Below are positions 53,832 to 64,000 of a stretch of DNA of 64,000 bases, in pieces; the stretch's first letter is position 1, and each line of letters begins with the position of its first letter. A program made the translations under genes and the position numbers. The notes beneath the pieces are model-generated. The model had not been told where the DNA came from. It was given only the letters and a program-made list of their open reading frames with translations, and ran no database searches. Source of the DNA: Iris pallida (taxonomy: Eukaryota > Streptophyta > Magnoliopsida > Asparagales > Iridaceae); NCBI GenBank assembly GCA_029216955.1, contig JANAVB010006998.1, forward strand, positions 2,160,692 through 2,224,691. Direction: 5' to 3'.

Positions 53832-53899
53832 CATGCTTCTACAAGACCCCTTCAAAGTTTTCAATTTATAAAATTAAAATACTTTGAATAAGAAGCATG
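53832..53899. other. Inverted repeat spanning B's LTR end and polypurine tract
   Basis: Outer arms CATGCTTCT (53832-53840) and AGAAGCATG (53891-53899), inner arms TTCAAAGT (53851-53858) and ACTTTGAA (53881-53888). The LTR ends at 53843. The purine tract has one C/G fewer than in A, C and D. Confidence 0.9.
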
Positions 53900-54213
53900 G
53901 CTATGTCCGCATAAGATCCTTATGCCGCATAGACTCTTCTGGTCGCATAGGATGTTCTGGCCGCATGGATGTTATGGCCGCATAGACTGTTATGTGCCAC
54001 GTAGGCATCTCATTTATTTGCCTTTGATTTGCTCTGATTTAAAGCCGTCTTTTGGGATAGGATCCCAAGAGTCAGCTTTAAATATTTATAATTTGCCTTA
54101 ATAATTAGGATTAATCTTTTCGCATGCAGGGGTTAGAAATCTAAGAGTTGGCTTTGTTTTCTAGGCAACGCGTCATGCAAAGCGTCTCTTGATCTGCATG
54201 CCCCCCATCAGCC

Positions 54214-54221
54214 TATAAATA
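54214..54221 (+). promoter_or_regulatory. TATA box of B's aORF
   Basis: GCCTATAAATATGG on the plus strand, 106 bases before the ATG at 54320. Word copies lie between the purine tract and this box (53905-54000). Confidence 0.8.
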
Positions 54222-54319
54222 TGGGTTCTTTGAGAGAGAGAGAGACTATTTACTTTCTTTTCTCTTCAACTTTTCTTTCCCTAGTTGCCGTCGTCTTCTC
54301 TCTCGATCACCGATCAACA

Positions 54320-54425
54320 ATGGCCCCCAAAGCTTCCTCTAGTGCTGCGACGATGGGTAAGAGAGCGGCTTCTTCATCGACTGAGGCGCCCACAGTTCAT
54401 CCTGATGTCCACCCCGCCATTGAAG
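54320..54425 (+). pseudogene. aORF exon 1 of element B
   Basis: Open exon: M-A-P-K-A-S-S-S-A-A-T-M-G-K-R, then V-H-P-D-V-H-P-A-I-E to a phase-1 donor (G then GTAGGGA, 54426). An in-frame upstream ATG at 54221 overlaps the TATA box and is not the likely start. The aORF as a whole is broken by later stops. Confidence 0.75.
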
Positions 54426-55274
54426 GTAGGGATTATGTGGAAGACCGTATGCTTCAAACCCTAACAAAAATGGCTCTGTTGCATGTTTTATGCACAAGTC
54501 TTTTCTCCTTGGCATTTAATGCGTCCTTCGTCTTCATTGAACTGCCCAAACTCAGTAGGATGAAGCCGCATATGTTTTATGGGCCGTATGAACTTCTCAT
54601 GTCCAAGCCGCATGGGATATGCCCCATGTTTGAGCCTTATGAGAAATGACTGAGCCGCATAAGCACTTTTAAAACTGAACCACATGAAGTCCCACTAAAC
54701 AGAACCGCATGAGCTCATGATGAACTGGGCCGCATAAGTACCTTTAAAACTGAACTGCATGAATTCCCACTGAACAGAACCGCATGAGCTCCTGATGAAC
54801 TCGGTCGCATAAGCTCCAACAGATCAGAGCCGCATAAGCTTATCTGAACTGGGCCGCATAAGCCCCATTGAACAGAACCGTATGAGCTTTTTTAGAACTG
54901 AGCCGCATGAAGTCCCCTTTAAAACCTGGACCGCATAAGCTCATCTGAACTCAGCCGTATGAGACCCTGCTAAACAAAGCCGCATGAACTCCTAATGAAC
55001 TGGACCGCATGAAGTCCCTTGAACAGAACTGCATATGAACCCATCAAAGTAGAGTCGCATAAACTCCGTTAGAACCGAGCCGCATTAGGACCCATCAATA
55101 TAGAGCCGCATGAACTCCGTTAAAACTGAGCCGCACAAGGATCCGTCAAAATAGAGCCGCATGAACTCTGTTAAAACTGGGCCGCATAAGGACCCATCTA
55201 AACAGAGCCGCATGAACTCTTTTTAAATGTTTTCTGGTCATCTTCTGACTTTGTTTCCTTTGTCCTTCTTTTAG
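54426..55274 (+). other. aORF intron 1 of element B, densest word array
   Basis: Starts GTAGGGA, ends TTCTTTTAG (55274). Between 54560 and 55215 it carries roughly thirty-five GCCGCATGA/GCCGCATAA words every 18-30 bases, as in GAACCGCATGAGCTC and GAGCCGCATGAACTC. Confidence 0.85.
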
Positions 55275-57646
55275 TGAATTTGCCAGTGAATTTGCCAGTT
55301 AATGCTGCAGGAGAACCTCTGGTGGGTCGCGCCCAATCTGCTGTGGGCTATAGATATGACCACATAGTCGAGTATATGGTGAACCAGTTTCCAAAAGACG
55401 AACCTTTGGAGAGGCTTGATGATATTAAAAAGCAGACCTTCTTTATTTCGGGGATGATGAACTCGGGGCTGCTGGAGGGCAAACACTTGAAGCCTGCGTT
55501 CCTCTTCGGGGATGCTCTGACTGTAAAGAACTCCCAAGTTCTGGATGTATCTGAGAGCTGGAGTTTTACTTCTGAGGGGATGGCGATCCATATTCCTCTG
55601 ATGGAGCGTCACTTCCCACTGTCATGGTTCAACATATTACCCATGACCAGAAAGATGAAGGATTCCTTGACTCCGACCCAGAGCGGGATGCTTGTAGGCA
55701 AAATTCACTGCAACAATAACATACGGTCAGTGTATGCGGGCAGGGTACTAGTCAGCCGTTACGTGATGGGGTTGGCCCCGGGCAGTTTCTTGAATGTGCA
55801 GGGTCCCAATTTCACGTTCTCTGAAGCTGATACTTTCTTGAACCAGCTTGCTCGGAGGGGATCCTATTCGATTGGTCGGTTGTCGCTACCGAGTTGGGTA
55901 CACCCCATCCCTTTGTGGACCAACCTGTCCATGTGGATCGTGCGGGAATACGAGACTCTCCTGCGCGAGATTGGACTTTACCATGCAATTCAGGGTACCA
56001 GGCATGGCTTGCCCATAAACAAGAATTTGTTCATGGCCCTGCTGGAGATGTATAACCGCGGCATGGGGACCTTCTTCATACCCGTAGGGGAGATGGGGCT
56101 TGCTCTGCACGAGATGCATGTCGTCTCCAAGCTATCTTGGGGAGATTAAGTCTTAGAGGTGTACACTCCTACGAATGAGGAATTCAAAGAATTGGAGGAG
56201 AGGTTCCCGGGTTTCGTTGTCGTCTATCGAGAATTGCTGTGTCATCACAGCACGTGCCAGCAGCTGTCGAAGAAAAAGAACGATAGCTCGGAAGGGAACC
56301 TTCCTCACACAAAGTCCTGGCTCTCTTATCTTTTTAAGCTCGGTGCCTCAGGCCGGGTTTCTTCCCGCAGTCCTCAAAACCATAAGAAAATACAGAGCCA
56401 AGTGTCGACGGCCAAGAGACCGAGGGCCATAAGAGACAGATTTATGAGTAAAACTGACTCCTTTAGCTATTGTTACCATGATACCTAGCCGATGTCTGAG
56501 AAGGCTCTCCTGGCGGGATTCCTGATGGTATGGCTGCAAAATTGCGTGGTCTTATGAGGGGCTGGTTCCATTGAGAGAATCAGCCGTAATTTCATCTTCC
56601 ATACTGTAAAGTTGGTCTTCGGAGTCAGACTAGCTCCACTCCCGGCCATGGTGTGCAGTATACACCGTGGCCTTCGCACTTTTACGTCCAAGGTCATCGC
56701 CCGTGATGCGACGAAGGACTTTGAACGTGTTGAACTGCCATAACACTATCTGATGGGGTGGTTGCTGATGCATTATCGGTTTTTAATGAGGCCTAGCCCC
56801 GAAGATGGCGTAACTGCAGATGACGCCTTCATCTTCCAATATCATCGCATGCCTTGGGATTGTAAGACTATGCGCGCTTATAGGATGGCACTGTCAAGAG
56901 TGGACATATATAATTTTTTCGTATCTGTTCCTCGATTTACTGCTGAAGAAATAAGGGTTGTACATCTGGATGGTATCGGGCCTCCCCAATTCTTAGATGG
57001 CAAAATGCTCCTTTGGTTGCACAACATTCCCCCTTTCCACCTGGTATACCGCAAACGCAATGCTGTCTACCTGGAGCCTTACTTGTCCAGTAGGTTCGCC
57101 CGACAGTTTGGGTATAGCCAGCTTTTCCTGGACAGTCCCAGCTCTTGCATGGGTTTTGAAGGCAGCGTCCTCGATGGCATCAGGGCCTGGCATTATTATA
57201 ATACGGTTCACACCCGTACTAGCTTCTCGGTTCCTGATACTGGGGATTTAGGAAAGATCTTGTATTTGGCGGCTCTCTACCACGTCATGGTGAACAAGCC
57301 TCATGTTGGCTTTGACCCGAATACCAGCTTCATTATTGGTACTGGCTTAGAGGAGAAACCCAAGGGGTCTAAGGCGAGGAAGAGGAGGGAGAACATGGTC
57401 GATGTGCCAAACTCGGAGTCTAGCAACACGGACGAAGAGGATGACGAATATGCTCCCGATAACACCCTCCCTCCTACAGATGAGGTGGTGGTAGATCAAC
57501 CGCCTGTTGAGCCGAACTCTTCCCGAAAGTGAAGCAGGCTCGAGTCTGCTGGTGGCGGCAGAACCTACTCCGTGAAATGGGCTGCGGTTAAGCCTCGTCG
57601 GCTGCTCATTAAGGAGAGAGGCGAGGATATGGGCACCATTTCAGAG
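55275..57646 (+). pseudogene. aORF main exon of element B: plant-mobile-domain/Transposase_28-like
   Basis: Best kept copy. Open for 291 residues from the acceptor to 56149: G-E-P-L-V-G-R-A-Q (55310), A-F-L-F-G-D-A (55498), H-F-P-L-S-W-F-N-I (55610), L-S-M-W-I-V-R-E-Y-E (55927), L-F-M-A-L-L-E-M-Y-N with G-T-F-F-I-P-V-G-E-M-G-L-A-L-H-E-M (56025-56120). The W/T-F/GEM spacing resembles the plant mobile domain, and the family also matches Pfam's putative gypsy type transposon family. After a TAA at 56147 it continues through stops near 56487, 56555 and 56741 to L-E-P-Y-L (57075), R-Q-F-G-Y-S-Q (57100), a D-E-E-D-D-E stretch and the donor GAG-GTGAAT. Enzymatic activity is not evident. Confidence 0.88.
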
Positions 57647-57721
57647 GTGAATTGAATTACAAGCCTCTCTTTCTTTAGCTTTTCCTGAACTATATTCTAA
57701 TTATTTTTTCTTTCTCTGTAG

Positions 57722-58061
57722 GCGTCCGAAGAGTCAGACTCTCCAAAGCCGACTGCTGTTTCTGAAGTCAACCCGGCCCTGACCACTTTGATTAGTGACA
57801 TGTGTGCCGAGATTATTTCTGTCGGGATTCTCTCGGCGACGGCTGAGGGGTCTCACGTTGTTGAGGTCTCGACCCAGGGCAACGTGGGCTCCGCTGAACT
57901 CATCTCCGAGACTGCTAAACTTCAGCAGGGTGATGCTGATCTAGTTGTATCTCCTTCTGCGGTGGCTGGGGTAGAGGAACCAACTGAATTCGGCTCGGGT
58001 GTCGCCGACGAAGAGGTTACGGTGGCTTTAAGCGAACCTCAGCCTCCGTAATTCTTCCCTG
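57722..58061 (+). pseudogene. aORF exon 3 of element B
   Basis: Acceptor CTCTGTAG (57721), previous intron 75 bases; donor CCTG-GTAAGATAA (58062). Acidic segment with T-T-L-I-S-D-M-C-A-E, alignable to A. A TAA lies at 58049-58051, within a few bases of A's TAG. Confidence 0.65.
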
Positions 58062-58157
58062 GTAAGATAAGCCAAGTCTTGACTAGTGAGAAGGCTCATT
58101 CGCTCTATCATCACATCCTCTGGATTAAGCTGATTGATGGTTGCTCTTGACATACAG

Positions 58158-59260
58158 GTCCTGCTCCTTCACTACCAATGACGGATATTGTCGGGGTAGA
58201 ATTCGTCAGAGAGAATCTGGTGGAAGAGAGTGTGCCTCCTCCCCCTCCAACTTATATTAAAGGACCTCCCGCTGAATCAAGTTCGGAAGGACAAGCGGCA
58301 GAACGGCCGGAGCAGGGAGAACTGGTCCCTGCACCCTCATCTATTCATGTGGCTCCAGAGGTCGACCTCTCTGCCCTGCCGAGCCTCCAGATTCTTCGGG
58401 CTGCAGAAGAAGAATTGGCCGTTATTCAAGCATCCTTTCGTTCGGAATTTGTTTCCCTCGTGGCAGGGGCATCAAGTTTCGTTGCATCTTCTTCGACTCT
58501 GCCAACCACTCTCCCTTTGACGCTGTCTTCTTCGAAAGTTTGGGATGAATCGTCAAGGGATGTGGCTGATAGTTTCTACCGTTACCTGAGGCGAGGAGTC
58601 GAAGCTGCTGTGGAGAGGGGGATCTCTTTTGCCCTGGCCCGTCAATGCGCTCGTGGCCAGATTAAAATTCTTAGAACCCTTCTCGATGGGGCGGGGATAG
58701 TGGAGCTGCTGGAACCCAAATTGCTGGAAGCTGATCAGCTGGTGGCTTAGTATCAGGCACTGCGACAAGTTGATCTATCTTCAGCAATAGATCAGGAGCG
58801 TACCTTTCTTATCACTATCGTAGAGAAGGTACGGACCGTACGAGATACGTCTAAGTCGGTTATCATAAAGGACCTCAACAATCTGTCTATTCAGTACGAT
58901 CAGCTGAGCCGCAGGAGCGAGGATTGCTTTGCTCGGGAGGCGGCCGCCTCTCGCTGCATAATCGATACAAGGGAGCAGATCCTCGAGCTCTAAAGGAAGC
59001 TGGCTTTTTTGGAATCTGGGCTCGAGGCCTCCCGCGCGGGTAAAGAGCTAATCATTCAGGAGGCCGAAAAGGTCACCCGAGCTTCTGCTGGCTTGGAGCG
59101 TGCTCTGAAGAGACTCAAAGATGGCTGGCAGACCCATACGCAACTGGAGGATGCAGAGCGGCTGACTCAGGAGGCTGAGCCCCGGGCCAAGCTGCGATTT
59201 GAGCGGTCGACCGCCGTGCTGAGGGATCGACTCAGAGAATTATGTATAGCCGAACCATAG
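58158..59260 (+). pseudogene. aORF exon 4 of element B: coiled-coil tail
   Basis: Acceptor GACATACAG (58157) after a 96-base intron. L-P-S-L-Q-I-L-R-A-A-E-E-E-L-A, E-F-V-S-L-V-A-G-A, G-V-E-A-A-V-E-R-G, then TAG at 58748 where A has CAG (Gln), T-R-E-Q-I-L-E-L followed by TAA (58991) at the codon where A has TAG, and a Glu/Arg/Leu coiled-coil ending at TAG 59258-59260. Confidence 0.7.
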
Positions 59261-59338
59261 TCGGCCTTTTTTTTCTTTGTTAATTTCCTTCGTTTTGATA
59301 GGGACATGGTCCCCGAATATGTAGTACTTTTGCTTTTT

Positions 59339-59344
59339 AATAAA
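59339..59344 (+). terminator. Poly(A) signal of B's aORF
   Basis: AATAAA 79 bases after the stop codon. Confidence 0.5.
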
Positions 59345-59624
59345 TGACTATATTTTCATCATCCATCATCTATTGTGCTTGTACTGTATCCTTGGTATTT
59401 GTGATGTTTGCCCCACTGGGGGACTATTTGTGGACCCATTACCCTTGGCATACCTTGGTTTTAGGTACGGATAATAAGTTTGATTAGGGATACCTAGAAC
59501 GATTCCATGGTAAAGGTGACCATAGAAGTTCTTGGTATCGAGCGAAAGAGTGCCTTGGGGCAGCTGGGCCCTAGAGGCATGATGAGAAAAGATCTGCATG
59601 TACTAGAGGACTTAGTACAAGATT

Positions 59625-59755
59625 TGTGGTCACAGAGAACATTTGTGGTCAACTGAGGACATTTGTGGTCAACTGAGAACATTTATGGTCAACAGAGGAC
59701 ATTTGTGGTCAACAGAGGATATTTGTGGTCAACTGAGGACATTTGTGGGCCTATT
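59625..59755. repeat. 20-bp tandem repeat GGACATTTGTGGTCAACAGA in B
   Basis: About six consecutive copies with single-base variants. A has only single dispersed copies of the phrase (GACATTTGTGG near 33291 and 33488), so the expansion is private to B or lost in A. Confidence 0.9.
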
Positions 59756-59809
59756 ATCCTTGGCGTACCCTAGTTTTGGGTACGGATAATAAGTCGAGAG
59801 AGAACCAAC

Positions 59810-60475
59810 ATACTTACTCAGAGGTAATAAGGACGTGGTAAATATGAGGGTTTCTTCGATGGAATCTTCCTACTACGAGGTAATAAGGACGTGGCAGGAG
59901 TGGACACCATAAAGGGTACATAGAACAACTCAGTGGTAATATAGACGTGGAAGTTCTACTTGAGGGGTGGTTTATTTTTGATGGAAGTAAAACAACTCAG
60001 AGGTGACATCAACGTGGTTGTTTCGGGAAATTCGTAGATTTGTTACCCTTTTTATGCACTGAAAGTGTGGGTAGTGGATCATGAGGAAGGAGCTCTTTTT
60101 AGGAAGAAAGTTCAGAGGTATGATCATACATGACTTACTACCCAGAAGATGCGATATAGATTCATCTGGAGTGACCAGAATGTAAGTTCAGCAGTACCTG
60201 CGGGTACATAACTCAACAATTTGGGAGATTTGTAAGTTTAGAGGTACCAGAGGGTACATAACTCAACAACAATCAGGAAGATTTGGAGTCAGAATATAAG
60301 TTCACCGGTACCTGAGGGCACATAACTCAACAATCTGGGAGATTTTGAGTCAGAATGTAAGTTCAGTGGTACCAGAGGATACATAACTCAATAATCTGGA
60401 AAATTTAGAGTCAGAATATAAGTTCAGTGGTACCAGAGGGTACATAACTCAGCAATCTGAGAGATTTGGAGGATG
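59810..60475. repeat. B repeat zone between aORF and pol
   Basis: First part (59815-60020): degenerate CTCAGAGGTAATAAGGACGTGG copies. Second part (60110-60475): five units near 60 bases with the core AAGTTCAGTGGTACCAGAGG, then GTACATAACTCAACAATCTG. Both correspond to the two arrays of A. Confidence 0.85.
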
Positions 60476-60480
60476 TCATT

Positions 60481-61623
60481 TTAGACATAATACTTCTTCA
60501 GAAACTTATCGTTGATGGGTAACATGAGCAAGTCTCCATTTTGTTTTGCGAGGCGGTAAGCACCATTGGAGAATACAGCCTCGATGACAAATAGGCCTTC
60601 CCACTTTGGCTGGAATTTGTCGACGGTTTTGTGAGTCATAACCATCGGCCTTCGAACGGCCAGAACGAGATCTCCCACTTGGAATGTTCTGATTTTAACC
60701 TTCTTGTTAAAAGCTCCTGAGATACGTGCTTGGTATAGCTCGATTCATTGTTGAGCTAACAGGCCTTTCTCATCTAGAGCCTCCAACTCTTATAACCGGC
60801 GATGGTGATTATCATCCGTTGTCAATCGATAGGTAAGGGCAACGCAGAGTGAGGGGATTTGATTCTCCAGTGGGAGAACTGCCTCACTCCCATATACCAG
60901 AGAGAATGGTGTGTTCTTAGTGGCCATCCGGACTGTAGTACGGTACGTCCATAAGAATTTGCCAAGCTTTTCATTCCAGTCGTATTTATTTGAAGACACG
61001 AACTTCTTGAGCAGTTTGATTATAGTTTTATTGAATGCTTCTGCCAACCCATTCGCTGTCGGATTATACGACATTGAAGCAACATTCTAGATTCGGTGTT
61101 TGTCGCAGAACCGATAGAAGGCATGGCTTGCGAACTGCGAACCGTTGTCGTGGATGATTCTTTGGGGCAGTCCAAAGCGATAGATAATGTAATGCTTGAG
61201 GAAGATGATCACATTTGAAGTCTTCACTTCTGCCAGCGGAATAGCCTCTGCCCATTTGGAGAAGTAATCTGTGATTGCGAGTATGAAGCGATGTCCTCGG
61301 GATGAAGGCGGAGTGATCGGACCAATGATGTCCATTTCCCATGCTTCGAATGGCCAGGATGCCACCGTCGGATATAGAAACTTGGATGGCTGGTGGATGA
61401 AATCTGCGTGGACTTGACAGGCTTTGCACTTTCTTGCATAGTCTATCACATCTGCAACCATCGTGGGCCAGTAATAGCCCATTCGGCGAAGGCAGTCTTG
61501 CAATTTCGAGATAGGCTGATGGGCCCCGCTGATGCCGTTGTGAGCTTCACGTACAGCTTCTTTGGCTTCTGTACTTGACAGACACCGAAGCAGTAATCTA
61601 TCGTACGATCGCCGATATAGCAT
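60481..61623 (-). pseudogene. Integrase of element B
   Basis: Zinc region (E-A-H-N-G-I-S-G-A-H-Q ... C-K-A-C-Q), core M-D-I-I-G-P-I, H-D-N-G-S-Q-F, N-G-L-A-E-A-F-N-K, then V-G-D-L-V-L-A-V-R-R and K-W-E-G-L-F-V-I (Leu where others have Pro), ending L-K-K-Y-Y-V at 60481. The zinc region and most of the core are in one 178-codon frame. Breaks near 60745 (stop) and 61080 (stop at a likely Gln or Trp codon). Confidence 0.9.
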
Positions 61624-62700
61624 TTTGGTCTATGTATCGTAGAAGAATCTGAGGGAACGCCTTCTGATGGAAGTGGCTTCTTTCGGGTTCTCCGGCAAGA
61701 TGTCGTAGACTACGAAGTCAATGAATAGTTGTCTCTTGTCTGGTGCTTCACCGACTGTCAAAGCGGAGTAACTCTCAACACATTAAACATTGTTCTTGGG
61801 GCAGACTAATTCACGATCTATTACGTCAACCAAGTTGTGAGCATGATTCGGAACCGCTAAGGAAGCGACAAGACCTGCTAGGGCATCGGTTTCAATATTC
61901 TGGAGCCTGGGAACGTGTTCTATGAAGAACCCTTCAAATGACGAAATGATGTTGATCGCTATTTAGTGATAGGGGATCACATCTTTATGGTGAACTTCGT
62001 ATGAACCCCGAATCTGATTGATGACTAACTGTGAATCGTTGTATGTTTCAAGATACTCTACCCCCAGCTCCTTTACAAGTCGAAGGCTAATGACCAAAGC
62101 GTTGTACTCGGCCACATTGTTTGAACAGGGCTCCGTAAGGAAGTAAGCCCGATTGATCACCAGCCCGAAGGGAGAAATCAGCACCACTTCGACTCCAGCG
62201 ACGATGTTGTCCTTGGGCCCAGTTCTGGAAGCGTCGTCGAAGAACATTCGCCATACGGTATCATGAGAGGCCACGTTTGAATGGGCGACCTCATCTGGAA
62301 TCTCTTCGTCTATTTTGGTTGATTCTGAACCTGGATGAGCTGCTAAAAAGTCTGTCAGAACTTGACCTTTAACAGCCTTCTGCGGGACGAAGATCATGTG
62401 GTAGGAAGATAATAATATTGCCCAGGTAGCGAGCCGAGAGCTGAGTGCACCTGGCTTGGTCATGAGGACCCTGAAGGGGTTAACTCTTGATACGACATGG
62501 ATAGTTTGTTCCGTGACGTAGTGTCGCGTCTTCTGAATGGCGAAAACCAGAGCAAGACACTCCTTCTCCACGGCAGTGTATTGATGCTCCGGCCCCATCA
62601 TCATTCGGCTGAGGTAATATATAGCGTGCTCATGGCCTGCATCATTGTTTTGTGCTAGCAAAGCACCGAGAGAATGCTCCATTGCTCGCACATAGAGCAG
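61624..62700 (-). pseudogene. Both RNases H of element B
   Basis: Within a 360-codon frame (63045-61963): A-L-L-A-Q-N-N, A-I-Y-Y-L-S-R-M-M, E-K-E-C-L-A-L for the RT-linked domain, then W-R-M-F-F-D-D-A-S (Gly replaced by Asp), N-N-V-A-E-Y-N-A-L and Y-N-D-S-Q-L-V for the archaeal-type domain. A TAA near 61962 (Gln codon in A) and a shift follow before the integrase. Confidence 0.88.
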
Positions 62701-63650
62701 GAATGGTTTTCCAGCAACCAGGACCACCAGGACTGGAGGGTTCGACAGATATTCTTTGATGTTGTCAAAGGCGTGGTGGCATTCTTTATCCCATACGAAT
62801 GAAATGCCCTTCTTTATGAGGTGGATGAATGGCTGACATCGTCCGGAGAGGTTAGAGATAAACCTCCTGATGTAAGCTAGCCTCCCTTGAAGGCCTCGGA
62901 GTTCACAAAAATTTATCGGGGAACCCATCTCCATGATTGCCTTCGTCTTCTCAGGGTCTATGTGGATTCCCTGGGCAGTAATGATAGAACCCAAAAATTT
63001 TCCACTGGATACGTCCAAAAAGGATTTGGTAGGATTCATCTTCAAGTTGTGCGCTCACATCAGGTCGAATACCGTCCTCATATCCTGTAGATGGTCTTCC
63101 TTAGAGCGGCTTTTGACAGCTATGTCGTCGATGTAATACTCCACGGTCTTACGCAGGTTATCTCTGAAAATGACGCTCATAGCTCGTTGGTATGTGGCGC
63201 CGACATTCTTTAAATCGAAGGGCATGACGGTGTAACAGTACACACCAATCGATGTTCGAAATGATGTATGTTTCTCGTCGTCAAAAAACATCTTGATTTG
63301 ATTGTATCCTGAAAAGCCATCCATAAATGACATGCGCTCAAAGCCACATGTGTTATCGATCATGATATCCGTGATGGGAAGAGAAAACTCATCATTAGGA
63401 CAAGCTTCGTTTAGATTTTGGAAGTCGATGCAAATTCGAATCTTCCCATTTTTCTTGAGGATTGGCACTATGTTGGCGACCCATTCTGGACGTTGCTCCT
63501 CCCGGATGAAGCTGCTGGCTATCAGTTTATTGACCTCAGCTTCGTTAGAATTCATGTTGTCCAGGCAGAAACGTCTTTGCTGTTGTTTGATCGTCTCTGC
63601 GTCCGGACGAATGTTGAGTTTATGAAGTACGACCTCGGGGTCTAGCCCTG
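62701..63650 (-). pseudogene. Reverse transcriptase of element B
   Basis: Nearly intact over two frames separated by one stop near 63054: R-E-E-Q-R-P-E-W, K-N-G-K-I-R-I-C-I-D-F, I-M-I-D-N-T-C-G-F, F-S-G-Y-N-Q-I-K-M, active site Y-Y-I-D-D-I-A-V-K-S (about 63125, where the others have C-Y-V-D-D), G-L-Q-G-R-L-A-Y-I-R-R-F. The Y-I-D-D variant keeps both catalytic aspartates. Confidence 0.9.
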
Positions 63651-64000
63651 GCATGTCTTCATAACTCCAGGCAAACACGTCAATATACTCTCTAACGAGT
63701 CGTAAAAGTGCCTTCTGCTCTTCGTCTGTCAGGCTTTTGCTGACGAAGATTAGCTTTGGAGAGGATTCGTCGCCGAGGTCAACTTGCATAACCTCATCTT
63801 CAGTAGGAGGTTTACGAAGTTCGAAGCATTTCTTCCATAGTGCGTCTAGTTGCTGGGCCCAAGGTTCTAGCTCGAGAAGTTTGGGTACATCTTCATTTCT
63901 TCATAGGCATCAACAAATGCCATATTGACAGACAGAGCTTGCCTGAATACGTCCCCTATGCTGACATCCGAATCGGAAGTGGGTGATCCGATTGAATGCG
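63651..64000 (-). pseudogene. Pre-RT linker of element B, runs off the window
   Basis: E-Y-I-D-V-F-A-W-S-Y-E-D-M-P-G and L-I-F-V-S-K-S-L-T-D-E-E in the frame starting at 63789, then shifted remnants up to the edge that match A's acidic segment near 37740 (N-M-A-F-V-D-A). Protease, gag and 5' LTR lie to the right. Confidence 0.75.

Larger units (their letters stand above)
52287..53843 (-). repeat. 3' LTR of element B
   Basis: 1557 bases, TGTTTGCC start and CTTCTACA end as in A; the first 150 bases and the TGCCTTACTCCTTGGACGAT block are nearly identical to A. The middle and the word array differ in length. Confidence 0.88.
52287..64000 (-). mobile_element. Element B: Tat/Retand-like retrotransposon, right part outside window
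   Basis: Close relative of A (same word, same LTR ends, aORF exons alignable throughout). Visible: 3' LTR 52287-53843, aORF 54320-59260 on the plus strand, repeats 59625-60475, pol from 60481 to the window edge. Inserted into C's pol linker. Its RT and integrase frames are among the longest in the window. Confidence 0.92.

Noticed and set aside
54221..54649. 142-codon frame starting at 54221 as the true aORF start
   Set aside because: Its ATG overlaps the TATA box and the frame runs on into intron 1; the M-A-P-K start at 54320 is conserved in A and C.

Overview
This window is a stack of nested plant retrotransposons. I see no convincing single-copy host gene, no rRNA or tRNA gene and no bacterial-type feature. 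Nearly every coding stretch belongs to LTR retrotransposons of the Ty3/gypsy superfamily. Four of the five elements look like the Tat/Retand lineage: their pol carries a second, archaeal-type RNase H, the RT active site reads YVDDIAVKS, and they carry an extra open reading frame (aORF) on the opposite strand between pol and the 3' LTR. Such lineages are typical of large, repeat-rich angiosperm genomes. I cannot name the species.

Layout, left to right. 1-1797 is a 5'-truncated LINE on the minus strand, ending against an (AT)38 microsatellite. 2023-23573 is Tat element D (minus strand): 3' LTR 2023-4455, aORF on the plus strand 4854-9437, repeat zone, then pol read leftward. D's pol is split by element E (11257-20337, plus strand; LTRs of about 2.79 kb that are almost identical; 5-bp target duplication CCGTC). 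23574-52286 is Tat element C (minus strand), whose aORF is split by the complete Tat element A (26369-44316, minus strand; LTRs of about 1.35 kb; target duplication GTAGC). C's pol is cut off at 52287 by Tat element B, which runs off the right edge with its LTR, aORF and most of pol visible. Inferred order: D before C and E; C before A and B. E has by far the most similar LTR pair.

Shared design of A, B, C and D, read on the plus strand: 3' LTR with its own TATA box on the minus strand; an inverted repeat spanning the LTR end and polypurine tract; a second TATA box on the plus strand; aORF exon 1 (starts M-A-P-K or M-A-A-K); a 0.4-0.85 kb intron; a long exon with a plant-mobile-domain / Transposase_28-like region; one or two short introns; a coiled-coil C-terminus; a poly(A) signal; a zone of short repeats; then the convergent pol ending in K-K-Y-Y-V or -I. 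Only A shows the whole of its other side: linker with repeated I-R-L-P peptides, protease, gag, a leader ORF that starts inside the primer binding site, PBS and 5' LTR.

The most interesting signal is a short 'word' that differs between elements and is repeated dozens of times in the same compartments of each: the U3 part of the LTR, the gap between polypurine tract and aORF promoter, aORF intron 1, and in A also the leader ORF. A and B use GAGCCGCATG; C uses GCGTAAAG; D has a 50-bp tandem repeat and looser motifs. Together with a self-promoted, spliced aORF this resembles the logic of VANC anti-silencing factors of VANDAL DNA transposons, which act on short motifs repeated in their own element. 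That parallel is inference. Most premature stops are CAG, CAA, CGA or TGG codons changed by a single transition, as expected of methylated, silenced copies.
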